A stretch of DNA of 49,533 nt from an uncultured bacterium (GTDB taxonomy: Bacteria; Bacillota; Clostridia; Oscillospirales; Oscillospiraceae). Position 1 is the stretch's first letter. Each line of letters begins with the position of its first letter. The DNA lies in the NCBI GenBank assembly GCA_946056135.1, contig CAMGIN010000008.1:1-49533 (forward strand). Direction: 5' to 3'. Both the position numbers and the translations under genes were made by a program. Positions 32,651 to 41,084 of the stretch are shown one piece after another. Under the pieces are notes generated by a model. That model was not told the origin of the DNA. It searched no databases and saw nothing but the letters and a program-made list of their open reading frames with translations.

Positions 32651-32883
32651 GTAAATGATCGTTTATGTGCATATCCACTGTAGGGGAGGGTCATTGACCC
32701 TCCCGCTGTGTAACGAAACAGAGCGTGAAATAGGTTGCTTCCAGTGCTGGTTTTCACAAAAAGCGACAGGTTTGACCGCTCAAAAACTTTCAGCCGGCGG
32801 GAGGGTCAATGACCCTCCCCTACAGTGGGTGCTGCTGAAAACGATCATTTATCGTGCGAATTGCTGCCACAATGGAATCGTTT
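32651..32883. repeat. Nested inverted-repeat element (GATCGTTTA type), copy 1
   Basis: Outer arms TAAATGATCGTTTA (32652-32665) and AAACGATCATTTA (32839-32851). Inner arms of 30 bp match perfectly (32676-32705 with 32798-32827), and each is itself nearly palindromic (GGGAGGGTCATTGACCCTCCC split by one T). The centre (about 32706-32797) has no gene. The right flank to 32883 resembles that of the copy at 47760-48013. Confidence 0.85.
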
Positions 32884-32902
32884 CCTGGTCAGAGGAAATG
32901 GA

Positions 32903-32928
32903 AACGAGCAGCCTTTCGGCTGCTCGTT
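32903..32928 (-). terminator. Terminator of glyA
   Basis: A perfect 11-bp stem (32903-32913 with 32918-32928), loop TTTC, 6 bp past the stop; on the minus strand TTCCATTTCC follows. Confidence 0.8.
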
Positions 32929-32934
32929 ACTGTT

Positions 32935-34188
32935 TTATCGATAGAGCGGGAATTGACCGCAAATTTCTGCTACTGTCTCACGAACCTCCACCTGGGTGCC
33001 TTCGAAATCTCTGGCTGTCAGGGCAATGCAGTGGGCGATCTTCCGCATTTCCGCTTCGCCCAGGCCCCGGGTGGTGACGGCAGCGGTGCCGATGCGGACG
33101 CCGCTGGTGACGGCGGGCTTCTCCGGGTCGTTGGGAATGGCATTCTTGTTCAGGGTGATGTGGTTGGCGTCGCAGCGGGTCTGCAGTTCCCTGCCGGTGA
33201 TGCCCATGGGACGCAGATCCGCCAGCATCAGGTGGTTGTCCGTGCCGCCGGTGACCAGGTCGAAGCCCTCCTCCAGCAGGGCCTGGGCCAGGACCTTGGC
33301 GTTTTTCACCACATTGTGGGCATAGGTCTTGAATTCCGGGGCCATGGCCTCCTTCAGGCACACCGCCTTGGCGGCAATGACGTGCTCCAGCGGGCCGCCC
33401 TGAGTACCGGGGAAGACAGCGGAGTTCAGCTTCTTGGCGTATTCCTCCTTCGCCAGGATCAGGCCGCCCCGGGGACCCCGGAGGGTCTTGTGGGTGGTGG
33501 TGGTAACGATATCCGCGTATGGTACCGGGTTCATGTGAGCGCCGCCGGCCACCAGACCCGCAATGTGGGCCATGTCCACCATCAGCACGGCCCCTACCTC
33601 ATGGGCGATATCCGTGAAAATGGAGAAGTCGATGGCTCTGGGGTAGGCGGAAGCGCCTGCGATTATCAGCTTGGGCTGACACTGCTTTGCCAGATCCCGA
33701 ATCTGGTCATAGTCGATGAGGCCTGTATCGTGGTTGACATCATAGGACACCACATGGTAGTATTTGCCGGAAATGTTGGCGGGGCTGCCGTGGGACAGGT
33801 GGCCGCCGTTGGCCAGGCTCATGCCCATCATGGTATCGCCGGGCTGCAGAATGGCCAGCTCCACCGCCATATTGGCCTGCGCGCCGGAATGGGGCTGGAC
33901 GTTGGCAAATTCCGCGCCGAACAGCGCCTTGGCCCGCTGAATGCACAGGTCCTCAATTTCGTCCACATATTGACAGCCGCCATAGTAGCGCTTACCAGGC
34001 AGACCCTCCGCATACTTGTTGGTCAGGATGGAGCCCATGGTGGCGATCACCGTGGGAGAGGCAAAGTTTTCCGAAGCGATCAGCTCCAGACCATCCTGCT
34101 GGCGTTGCAGCTCTCGGCCCATCATCGCTGCCAGATCCGGGTCGTAAGCGGACACAAAGCCAATGGCGTCCAGGGGTTTTCCGTACAT
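32935..34188 (-). CDS. glyA: Serine hydroxymethyltransferase
   Basis: The 417-residue PLP enzyme interconverts serine plus tetrahydrofolate with glycine plus methylene-tetrahydrofolate. Visible marks: [41 protein letters not shown], the PLP lysine in [15 protein letters not shown], and [16 protein letters not shown]. The length is normal for the family. The leader carries a glycine riboswitch followed by a terminator, so expression should respond to glycine. A palindrome covers the promoter. It is a single-gene unit ended by its own hairpin. Confidence 0.97.
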   Translation of the reverse strand: MYGKPLDAIGFVSAYDPDLAAMMGRELQRQQDGLELIASENFASPTVIATMGSILTNKYAEGLPGKRYYGGCQYVDEIEDLCIQRAKALFGAEFANVQPHSGAQANMAVELAILQPGDTMMGMSLANGGHLSHGSPANISGKYYHVVSYDVNHDTGLIDYDQIRDLAKQCQPKLIIAGASAYPRAIDFSIFTDIAHEVGAVLMVDMAHIAGLVAGGAHMNPVPYADIVTTTTHKTLRGPRGGLILAKEEYAKKLNSAVFPGTQGGPLEHVIAAKAVCLKEAMAPEFKTYAHNVVKNAKVLAQALLEEGFDLVTGGTDNHLMLADLRPMGITGRELQTRCDANHITLNKNAIPNDPEKPAVTSGVRIGTAAVTTRGLGEAEMRKIAHCIALTARDFEGTQVEVRETVAEICGQFPLYR

Positions 34189-34212
34189 AGTAAATTTCCT
34201 TCTTTCTTTATG

Positions 34213-34243
34213 GTAAACAAAAAGCAGCCCGGAATGGACTGCT
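34213..34243 (-). terminator. Riboswitch expression-platform terminator
   Basis: On the minus strand AGCAGTCC pairs with GGGCTGCT (loop ATTCC, one G-U pair; 34223-34230 with 34236-34243), followed by TTTTGTTT. It lies between the aptamer and the glyA ribosome site and is the likely glycine-controlled attenuator. Confidence 0.85.
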
Positions 34244-34259
34244 CTGCATCAACAACCGT

Positions 34260-34350
34260 TCTGCGTCTCTGTCCGTTTGCCTGAGAGATTCGGCGTAAGC
34301 CTTGCACCTTCGGCACACAACTGAATGTGTTCTCCAGAGAGTCCTCTGCT
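34260..34350 (-). ncRNA. Glycine riboswitch aptamer
   Basis: The minus strand shows the conserved order of the glycine aptamer: CTCTGGAGAAC, then CCGAAGGTGCAAGGC, CTCTCAGGCAAACGGACAGAG. The P1 helix is CTCTG with CAGAG. Only one aptamer is visible, not the common tandem. It is followed by an intrinsic terminator and glyA. Whether glycine turns the gene on or off cannot be read directly. Confidence 0.92.
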
Positions 34351-34397
34351 TTCCGGTCTTTGCATTCCGAAAAGCTTCTTCGGGATATTTTGTTTTT

Positions 34398-34434
34398 GTG
34401 TATACAGTATACACGGTATTTCATAGAATGTCAA
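34398..34434 (-). promoter_or_regulatory. glyA promoter covered by a perfect palindrome
   Basis: The minus strand has TTGACA (34429-34434), a 17-bp spacer and TATACT (34406-34411). The -10 lies inside a perfect 17-bp palindrome GTGTATACAGTATACAC (34398-34414) that also covers the start point, as a repressor operator would. Confidence 0.82.
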
Positions 34435-34451
34435 CCGATACTTTGTACGGA

Positions 34452-34480
34452 TTGCGCTCGGAAAAAATTTGTGATATTAT
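34452..34480 (+). promoter_or_regulatory. Promoter of the metallopeptidase gene
   Basis: TTGCGC (34452-34457), a 17-bp spacer and TATTAT (34475-34480), 40 bp before the ATG. Confidence 0.6.
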
Positions 34481-34520
34481 GCAAAATAGAAAACAATATG
34501 CTTCAGGAGGAAGAAAAACA

Positions 34521-35261
34521 ATGAAACACATTTTCGCCGTTCAGGAGCAGGCGGAGCTGCTGGCCTATCAAGCCTTCCTTACAAAACACCAGGCAAAGCT
34601 TACGCAATATCTTGCCTTTCTGAAAGAAACCTACGCCGTCACCGAGCTTCCCCGGGCAGTGGTCTGGGCAGACATGGAAACCGCCACCCACTTGATCAGC
34701 GACCTTCCTGTTCCGGCCTACACCAACGAGTACCGGACGGTGTTCTGCCCGGAGTTGGGCACCTGGAGAAACCTATATCTTCGTCAACTGGATTCTCTGA
34801 ACAGCGTCGAAATCCGGAAATACTATGAAACCGAACTGTGTGAAAATCACATTCTGCAAATCCTGGGTCATGAGTTCGTCCACTACAGTGATTGGTTCCT
34901 CGACGATTTCGAAGAAGAACGGGACTGTGGGATCTGGTTTGAGGAGGGCATGTGTGAATATATCAGCCGCAAATACTTCCTGACAGATTCTGAATTTGAC
35001 CGGGAGGCCAAATTCAATGGCCTATTGGTGGAGCAATTCACTGACCAGTACGGAACCCACTCCCTGGAAAACTTTGGCGCTGCCGCCTACCAAGGGGATT
35101 ATGCCAGCATCTTTTTCGAATATTGGCGCAGCTTTCTGGCGGTACAGAGAATCGTGGACCGGTTCGGCGGAGACATCCCGGCGGTGTTCCGTTCCTATCA
35201 CGATTGGGATCGAAAAGGCCGTCAGGAACCCCTGTCCCAGTGGTTTTCGGAGAAACGGTAG
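34521..35261 (+). CDS. Gluzincin-like zinc metallopeptidase, single domain
   Basis: The 246-residue protein has HEFVH at 117-121 and WFEEGMCEYIS at 139-149. This puts a glutamate about 21 residues after the second histidine, as in gluzincin peptidases such as the M1 group. There is no signal peptide or membrane segment, so it should be cytoplasmic. It is much shorter than M1 aminopeptidases and lacks the GAMEN motif, so it is a distinct, minimal type. AGGAGG lies ahead of the ATG at 34521; the frame open to 34302 crosses the glyA promoter. It is divergent from glyA. The substrate is unknown. Confidence 0.78.
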   Translation: MKHIFAVQEQAELLAYQAFLTKHQAKLTQYLAFLKETYAVTELPRAVVWADMETATHLISDLPVPAYTNEYRTVFCPELGTWRNLYLRQLDSLNSVEIRKYYETELCENHILQILGHEFVHYSDWFLDDFEEERDCGIWFEEGMCEYISRKYFLTDSEFDREAKFNGLLVEQFTDQYGTHSLENFGAAAYQGDYASIFFEYWRSFLAVQRIVDRFGGDIPAVFRSYHDWDRKGRQEPLSQWFSEKR

Positions 35262-35265
35262 ACAA

Positions 35266-35333
35266 AATGCTGAATGCGTATTACTGAATCAGGAACTCAC
35301 CTCCTCATTCCGCATTCTGCATTCAGCATTTTA
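35266..35333. repeat. GCATTCAGCATT inverted repeat, copy 1
   Basis: AAAATGCTGAATGC at the left pairs perfectly with GCATTCAGCATTTT at the right end (14 bp), separated by about 40 nt. It sits between the convergent metallopeptidase and hydrolase genes and may act as a terminator for both. The same family occurs at 48490-48663. Confidence 0.75.
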
Positions 35334-35337
35334 CATT

Positions 35338-36183
35338 TTACTTGATATATCCCTGTTCCTTCAGAATCTGCATCATTCGGCTGGTGGACTTGTCCACAAA
35401 GGTGGGCTTGCCGAAGGTCTTGTGCAGCCACTGGACGCTGAGCTCCTGCCACTGGGCAAAGGCGGGGTCCAGATTCTTTGTGCTTCCGTCAGCAGTGACC
35501 TCATTGGCCAGGGCATATCCGTGGGGTCCATACTGGAAGATGTGCAGCTCATAGCGCAGCCCCAGATCGCTGTAGGCCTTGGCCACCGGCAGCGCGCCGT
35601 AGGCTGTCAGCAGGTCCTCAGCTGTGGCTGCCAGGAATACCGGGGGTGCATCCTTAGTAATCTTCGCCACCAGGTCGTATTTTTCCGCGTCCGCGTCGGT
35701 GACATCGTCCCGGCCCTCCAGGATTTTCAGCAGGAAGTTCGCTCGGGGCATATTGGGCGCGGAGGCGGCAGGATAGCCCAGGATCATGGCATTGGGCTTA
35801 TGCTCCGCCAGCAGACCGGAAGCAAGCGCCAGATGTCCGCCTGCCGAAAAGCCGCAGACGGCAATTTTCTGCGGATCAATGTTCCACTGCTCCGCGTTGT
35901 CCCGGATATAGCCAATGGCCCAGGAAATTTCTTCCAGTGCTGTAAAGCCTGCCGCATCCTTCCCGACGGAATAGCGCAGTACGAAGGCGTGGAAGCCCCG
36001 GGCCGCATAGCTCAGGGCCACCGGCTCCCCTTCTCTGGGAGAGCAGTAAACATAGCCGCCGCCGGGACAGACCAGGACGGCGGGACGGCTGCGGTCCTGG
36101 CCCAGGGTAATTTCACAGTCCAGGATGAAGCCATCCAGAGTGGCCTCGGGATGGCCCGGAACCGTCATGTGAATCCATTGCAT
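35338..36183 (-). CDS. Alpha/beta hydrolase (acetyl-esterase type)
   Basis: The 281-residue cytoplasmic hydrolase has VLVCPGGGYVYCSPREGEPVAL (oxyanion-hole region), the nucleophile elbow CGFSAGGHLA, an acidic residue in ATAEDLLTAY and the histidine in YGPHGYAL. The pattern matches the BD-FAE/acetylxylan-esterase-like group that removes acetyl groups from oligosaccharides. The ATG at 36183 follows AAAGGAGG; nine earlier codons lack support. It lies 42 bp behind the acyltransferase on the same strand, hinting at acetyl turnover on one substrate (inference). Confidence 0.88.
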   Translation of the reverse strand: MQWIHMTVPGHPEATLDGFILDCEITLGQDRSRPAVLVCPGGGYVYCSPREGEPVALSYAARGFHAFVLRYSVGKDAAGFTALEEISWAIGYIRDNAEQWNIDPQKIAVCGFSAGGHLALASGLLAEHKPNAMILGYPAASAPNMPRANFLLKILEGRDDVTDADAEKYDLVAKITKDAPPVFLAATAEDLLTAYGALPVAKAYSDLGLRYELHIFQYGPHGYALANEVTADGSTKNLDPAFAQWQELSVQWLHKTFGKPTFVDKSTSRMMQILKEQGYIK

Positions 36184-36225
36184 AAAACAATTCCTCCTTT
36201 GCAGATGCACAGCTTATTCTGAACT

Positions 36226-37284
36226 TCAGCGGCGTGATCCGCACCTGAAAATTTGCTTGATCAGCCACTCCCCGCGTTCGAAGATCACAGCAAACAGGAA
36301 AGACAGCGCGGCAACCGCAAAGGGGCGCAGATAAGGTTCCCACTGTCCCATGGCCGCAGAAAAAGATGCCTCAAAGAATTTCAGATAAAGCTGCAGAATG
36401 ATGACATGAAAAAGATAGATGTAGGTTGACCAGGCCCCGAACTTTGCAATCAATGCGTCCCACACTCCGGCGTGCGAAGTAACAATGGGATGGGCGACCA
36501 GGAAAATCATCAGCATGACAACCTCTGCAATCGCGCCCAGGGTCATCTGCCCCATTCCCAGCTTGTTCCCCTGAAGGAGGCTCAGCAGGACTCCGGCAAG
36601 GATGATCAGCAGCTGTTTACGGGTAGTAAGCTGATAATTCGTAAGAATCTGTTCCTGATATTCATGGATAAAAATACCCAGTGTGAACATCGGCAGTCCC
36701 ATAAAATAAGCGTTGCGATACAATAGATAGGGAATATCCATGCCAAGCAATGGCAGAATCACTCCCAAAGCAAGGAAAACAGAAAACAAGCAAAGGCTTA
36801 TGATATACAAAGGCCGATAATTGACCGGTTTTTCCCCAAAGAAGCGAACATAGACCCGAAGGATCCAATAGCATAAGCAGGCGGAAGAAAGATACCACAG
36901 GTGTCCCATCCGAGGATCCAGCTGAAAAATCAACCAATTTGCAATTTCCTCTAAATCCGGTACAAAGCAACGCAAATAAGCAATCGTACTGCCGCCTTGG
37001 TATTCTGTCATCAGGCATCCCCATACCAAATTCACAAGGATCGCGGTCAAATACAGCTGCAAAAGATGTTTCAAACGTCTTGTAAGCGTTTCTTTGTCTG
37101 CCCCATAATTGAAGTACCCGGAAATCGCAAAAAACACAGGCACCGCAAAACAGGAGAAAGACTTTACAAAACCGTCAATTGTTCCAGGGAACGAAACATG
37201 AAGAAATACCACCAAAATAGAAGCAAACATCTTGCAGCATTCCATGGATTGGTTTCTTTTCGAATGAACATATGTATTATGCAT
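36226..37284 (-). CDS. Acyltransferase 3 family membrane protein
   Basis: The 352-residue protein has about ten transmembrane helices and the acyltransferase-3 opening MECCKMFASILVVFLHV, with the histidine in FLHV expected to be catalytic. Further segments are VPVFFAISGYF, MGHLWYLSSACLCYWIL and YIYLFHVIILQLYL. Members move acetyl or other acyl groups onto surface sugars or wall polymers. It is followed by an acetyl-esterase-like hydrolase in the same direction. The start at 37284 has AAGGG at modest spacing; an internal ATG (MECCKM) is possible. Confidence 0.88.
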   Translation of the reverse strand: MHNTYVHSKRNQSMECCKMFASILVVFLHVSFPGTIDGFVKSFSCFAVPVFFAISGYFNYGADKETLTRRLKHLLQLYLTAILVNLVWGCLMTEYQGGSTIAYLRCFVPDLEEIANWLIFQLDPRMGHLWYLSSACLCYWILRVYVRFFGEKPVNYRPLYIISLCLFSVFLALGVILPLLGMDIPYLLYRNAYFMGLPMFTLGIFIHEYQEQILTNYQLTTRKQLLIILAGVLLSLLQGNKLGMGQMTLGAIAEVVMLMIFLVAHPIVTSHAGVWDALIAKFGAWSTYIYLFHVIILQLYLKFFEASFSAAMGQWEPYLRPFAVAALSFLFAVIFERGEWLIKQIFRCGSRR

Positions 37285-37379
37285 GAATTTACAACCCTTT
37301 TTCTATTTTTCTGTGATCCTCGCCAAGAATTCCGGGATGGTTTCTTGGCTCCGGAAGGAACAGAAGAAGCGCAAGCAAA

Positions 37380-37405
37380 GATCTGCCGCTAAAATACGGC
37401 AGATC
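37380..37405 (-). terminator. Hairpin downstream of the HAD-GH3 operon
   Basis: A perfect 9-bp stem GATCTGCCG/CGGCAGATC (37380-37388 with 37397-37405), 14 bp past the HAD stop. The T run is short (TTTGCTTG), so termination may be partial. Confidence 0.55.
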
Positions 37406-37418
37406 CTTTGCCTAACGT

Positions 37419-38270
37419 TCAGCCACCCAGGTTATGCAGGAACTCCTGCTTCTTCCGGGCGCCGTATTCTGAATAGTCACCGGACCGGAGCTTGCCGAAG
37501 GCAACGGCAACGGCCTCGTCCCAGCTCTGTTTCTCATGGTTCACCAGAATGGGATAGTAGCAGACCCCGTTTTTCTCCGCCGCGTCACAGTCGCCGGGGG
37601 CGTCGCCCACCATCAGCACCTTCTTCGGGTCATAGCCGAATTTCAGCATAGCGGCAATGCAGGCGGCCTTGGAGCCCACATCCTGGGCCAGCACGATGTC
37701 CGTGTGGGGAAGCAGGCCGAATTTGCCCCACTCCTCCTCCACCGCGTCCCGGTTGGCGCTGGAGACCATGGCCACATCCGCAAAGGCATGGGCAGCTTCC
37801 AAACCTTCCTTGGCCCCTTGGTAGGGGATCTTCAGCTCCTCGGGCAGCTGGACGATGGCAGCATTGACAGCCTTGGACCAACTCAGAGCCTTCAGAAGAA
37901 TCTCCCTGGCCTCCGGGTCCGTGGCTTCCTCGGCGGCCTTGGCAGCGCCGTCGTTGGACAGGGCCGGAGCCGTGGCCGCCCAGTGCTGCAAGGCGGCAAT
38001 GCCGGGGATGGGCTTGTAGGTCTCGTTGATCTCCCCCAGGGCCATGGCCAGGCCCTTGAACCGGTTGATGCCCCGGGTCATGGAGAACAGGTTGATCTCA
38101 TTCCAGCGCTGCAGGATCTCGTCACGCCACTGGCCTAAGTCCCATTCGTCAATCATACAGGGGCCGAAGCAGTGGAAATGCTTGCAGTTCATGGTGTCCA
38201 TGACGCAGCCATCGGAGTCTACACAGACCAGATAATCGTGCTTTTTCTCATAGGAATCAAAGATGGACAT
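37419..38270 (-). CDS. HAD-superfamily phosphatase
   Basis: The 283-residue enzyme has the HAD nucleophile motif VCVDSDGCVMD (residues about 14-24), VAMVSSANRDAVEEEW (motif II Ser) and VLMVGDAPGDCDAAEKNG (motif IV acidic pair). A helical cap lies between about 30 and 170. I prefer the ATG at 38270 to the GTG at 38279 because GGCGG is better placed for it. It follows the GH3 gene after 16 bp, so the two likely form an operon; it may dephosphorylate a sugar released by that enzyme (inference). Confidence 0.88.
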   Translation of the reverse strand: MSIFDSYEKKHDYLVCVDSDGCVMDTMNCKHFHCFGPCMIDEWDLGQWRDEILQRWNEINLFSMTRGINRFKGLAMALGEINETYKPIPGIAALQHWAATAPALSNDGAAKAAEEATDPEAREILLKALSWSKAVNAAIVQLPEELKIPYQGAKEGLEAAHAFADVAMVSSANRDAVEEEWGKFGLLPHTDIVLAQDVGSKAACIAAMLKFGYDPKKVLMVGDAPGDCDAAEKNGVCYYPILVNHEKQSWDEAVAVAFGKLRSGDYSEYGARKKQEFLHNLGG

Positions 38271-38286
38271 TGGTTTCACCGCCCGT

Positions 38287-40062
38287 TTACATATGGGTGT
38301 CGATCATGCCGCAGTAGGAGTCGATGGGGTCGGTGCCCTTGAAGGCCTCGGGACCGGCCAGCAGCGCATCCACCAGGGCGTCCATGGTATCGTCGTTGGC
38401 GTCGTAGGTGTTGATGTAGGTCTGCAGCATGGGGCAGTCCGCCAGCATGGTGGGCTTGTTCACGGAGATACCCACAACGGGCAGCTCGTGGACATACCAG
38501 GGGATCTCACCGCCGCCCTTGGACAGGCCGAAGGAGGGATGGCCATTTGCCACATTGAACAGGGTAATGACCAGATCCTGGCCTGCTACGAAATCGGAGA
38601 TAGCGTTCTTACCCGCGAAATACAGGTTCAGGCTGAAGGGCTTGCCTGCCTTGACCTCCGCCATCATCTTGTCCAGGGGGCTGACGTAGATAAAGGCATC
38701 AAAGCCCTTTTCGATCAGACGGTCCCGGAGCTTCTCCGCAGGGGTTTTTCTGGATGCGCCGCCGCCCATGGCCATAGCCACCAGGGCCGCCATGGGACCG
38801 TCGGCTCCCTTGACCTGAACGATCATGATTCGCTTGGTCTTCTCGGGAGACAGGGGCAGAACCCCCTCCTGCTTATACTTCACCAGTGTCAGGGCGTCCC
38901 GGGAAATGGCGGGAGCCACAGCCCGGAATTGGGGATTCTGCAGCACGGCGGGCAGAGCCTCGGCGCTGGGGCACAGGTCCTCCTTGGCCTTCTTGTTCAG
39001 GCCCATGGCCGCCTTCAGGCCCAGAATGCGGGTCAGGGCTTCCTCCATACGGTCCTCGGAAATGATGCCGGTCTTGTAGGCATTCAGCATAGTGGCATAG
39101 TCTTCGTCAGGATCGTTGAAGAACAGGAACATGTCGCAGCCGGCGTTGATAGCGGCGGGCAGCATGTCGGCGCGCTTCATCTGGTTGGTCATGCCCACCA
39201 TGTGGGAGGCATCGGTGACCACCATGCCGTTAAAGCCCAGCTTATCCCGGAGCAAACCGGTCATGATCTCGGGGCAAAGGGTGGCGGGACGGAGCTGCTC
39301 GGGGGTGATGTCGGGGTTCAGCTCCTTCATGTACTCGGGCATCAGGATATGACCGCCCATGATGGCGGGCAGGCCGCCGTCGATCAGGGTCTTATAGACA
39401 TGGCCATAGGTTGCCATCCACTTTTCCAGGCCGAAGTGGTTGACATTGTTGGACATATGGGCGTCCCGGTAGTCCTGGCCGTTTCCCGGGAAATGCTTGG
39501 CGCAGGAGGCAACGCCCGGATTCTCGTGGATGCCGTCCATATAGGCCTTACCCATGGCGGCAACCAACTGGGCGTCATTGCCGTAGGCCCGGGACAGGAC
39601 TTCCTCACACTCCCAGTTATAGGTGATGTCCACCACGGGAGCGAAGGCCATATTGCAGCCGGTGGCGGCGATCTGCGCGCCGGAGATCCGGCCCATGGCC
39701 TGGGCATATTCCGGCTTCCGGGTAGCGCCGATCTTCACCTGACTGGAAACAAAGGTGCCATCCACGCAGACGCCGATACCGCCGGATTCCGGGTTACAGG
39801 CAATGAAAACGGGGATCTTGGCATACTTCTGCAGGGTGCGGTTCTGCTCCAGGACCTTGGCGCCGGGCATGCCGTTGTAGCGGCAGCCGCCCAGATGGTA
39901 TTTCTCCATCAGTTCCTTCAGATACCCTTCCTCCTGGGAGGCGGTCAGCTGCCAGAACAGCTGTCCGACCTTCTCCTCGTCGGTCATGGCGGCGATGGTC
40001 CGCTCCACCCAGACGATGTCCATGTCGCTGAGGGAATAGGGCTTTGCTCGTAAATCAACCAT
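38287..40062 (-). CDS. Glycoside hydrolase family 3 enzyme
   Basis: The 591-residue protein has the GH3 N-terminal barrel: CAKHFPGNGQDYRD (about 188-200), FAPVVDITYNW, and the catalytic nucleophile Asp 284 in VVTDASHMVGM. A C-terminal GH3 domain follows (IMIVQVKGAD...). The KHFPG motif resembles that of NagZ-type beta-N-acetylglucosaminidases that act on muropeptides, but the following His of NagZ is replaced by Asn (KHFPGNG). Specificity is therefore uncertain. It has no signal peptide, so the substrate must be imported. The start at 40062 has AAGGA 11 nt upstream; a GTG at 40071 is an alternative. Confidence 0.88.
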   Translation of the reverse strand: MVDLRAKPYSLSDMDIVWVERTIAAMTDEEKVGQLFWQLTASQEEGYLKELMEKYHLGGCRYNGMPGAKVLEQNRTLQKYAKIPVFIACNPESGGIGVCVDGTFVSSQVKIGATRKPEYAQAMGRISGAQIAATGCNMAFAPVVDITYNWECEEVLSRAYGNDAQLVAAMGKAYMDGIHENPGVASCAKHFPGNGQDYRDAHMSNNVNHFGLEKWMATYGHVYKTLIDGGLPAIMGGHILMPEYMKELNPDITPEQLRPATLCPEIMTGLLRDKLGFNGMVVTDASHMVGMTNQMKRADMLPAAINAGCDMFLFFNDPDEDYATMLNAYKTGIISEDRMEEALTRILGLKAAMGLNKKAKEDLCPSAEALPAVLQNPQFRAVAPAISRDALTLVKYKQEGVLPLSPEKTKRIMIVQVKGADGPMAALVAMAMGGGASRKTPAEKLRDRLIEKGFDAFIYVSPLDKMMAEVKAGKPFSLNLYFAGKNAISDFVAGQDLVITLFNVANGHPSFGLSKGGGEIPWYVHELPVVGISVNKPTMLADCPMLQTYINTYDANDDTMDALVDALLAGPEAFKGTDPIDSYCGMIDTHM

Positions 40063-40132
40063 TGGAATCACAAATCCTTTCTGAATGTACCTACTGGCAG
40101 TTTTTTCTGCCAGTTTATAAAGAAGCAAGAAT

Positions 40133-40161
40133 ACTATACCAGAGTTTCCGCTTTTTTGCAA
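40133..40161 (-). promoter_or_regulatory. Promoter of the GH3-HAD operon
   Basis: TTGCAA (40156-40161), a 17-bp spacer and TATAGT (40133-40138) on the minus strand. The leader contains an 8-bp hairpin ACTGGCAG/CTGCCAGT (about 40093-40115). Confidence 0.7.
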
Positions 40162-40218
40162 CAGAAAAAGCAGTAATTACGTTACAGAATTGTTAATTCT
40201 ACACAATGGAGAAAACTG

Positions 40219-40247
40219 TTGTTTTCAGGAATGCCCTGTGCTATAAT
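40219..40247 (+). promoter_or_regulatory. Promoter of the ZIP operon
   Basis: TTGTTT (40219-40224), a 17-bp spacer and TATAAT (40242-40247), with a leader of about 70 bp before the ATG. Confidence 0.75.
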
Positions 40248-40324
40248 GAGTTTCACCGAATCTGTCCGATGGAGCGGCTGATTTCCATTGGAACAAATCC
40301 ATACATAGAGGAGAGAAGCGACAT

Positions 40325-41080
40325 ATGCAGCTAGTCTTTCTTACCGCCCTGGGCGTAGGCGGCGCAACAGTTTTGGGCAGCATCCTTGGTTTCGCTTTCA
40401 AGAAGATCACGCACAAGTTCAGCGATGTGGTGCTGGCATTTGCTGCGGGGGTCATGCTGGCAGCGGCGGTACTTGGTCTCATCGTTCCTTCCGTGGAATA
40501 CGGTGGGAAATTCGGGCTTCTGATCACCGTGGCGGGTATCTTCGCCGGAGCCCTGTGCCTGAACCTGATGGACCGGCTGGTGCCTCACATGCACCATCTG
40601 GTGGGCGGCGATTCAGAGACCCACCACGGCAATGCCAATCTGGACAAGGTATTGCTGTTCGTTTCCGCTATTGCCATCCATAACCTGCCGGAAGGCATCG
40701 CCGCAGGCGTCAGCTTCGGGTCTGAGAATACCGCCGAAGCGCTGCTGATCGCGGGCGGCATTGCTTTACAGAATATCCCGGAGGGCATGGTCATCATTGC
40801 CCCGATGCTGGCGGCAGGGATCAGTCCCCGGAGAACCATTATCTGCGCCCTGGCAACGGGCCTGATTGAGGTGGTGGGAACATTGCTGGGCTACTTCGCC
40901 GTGACCATTGCCACCGCCATTCTGCCCTTTGCCCTGGCTTTCGCCGGGGGCACCATGCTTTACGTCATCAGCGATGAGATGATCCCCGAGACCCATGCCC
41001 ACGGCACGGAGAACGGCGCCACCTATGCCCTGCTGGTGGGCTTCTGCGTCATGCTGGTGTCCGATGTGCTGCTGGGGTAA
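40325..41080 (+). CDS. ZIP-family metal ion transporter
   Basis: The 251-residue membrane protein has about eight helices and the ZIP metal site, IHNLPEGIAAGVSFG in helix IV and LQNIPEGMVIIAP in helix V. A His-rich loop (HMHHLVGGDSETHHGN) lies between helices III and IV. ZIP proteins bring zinc or other divalent metals into the cytoplasm; this belongs to the GufA-like branch. The ribosome site GAGGAGAG is present. No metal-regulator box was recognised. The four-gene rightward series begins here, but its members look functionally mixed. Confidence 0.93.
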   Translation: MQLVFLTALGVGGATVLGSILGFAFKKITHKFSDVVLAFAAGVMLAAAVLGLIVPSVEYGGKFGLLITVAGIFAGALCLNLMDRLVPHMHHLVGGDSETHHGNANLDKVLLFVSAIAIHNLPEGIAAGVSFGSENTAEALLIAGGIALQNIPEGMVIIAPMLAAGISPRRTIICALATGLIEVVGTLLGYFAVTIATAILPFALAFAGGTMLYVISDEMIPETHAHGTENGATYALLVGFCVMLVSDVLLG

Positions 41081-41084
41081 CGGC

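Noticed and set aside
32854..34284. Open frame antisense to glyA
   Set aside because: Shadow frame that reads through the glyA terminator and riboswitch region.
38263..40053. Long open frame antisense to the GH3 gene
   Set aside because: Shadow frame; the GH3 frame has clear catalytic motifs and a promoter, the antisense has neither.
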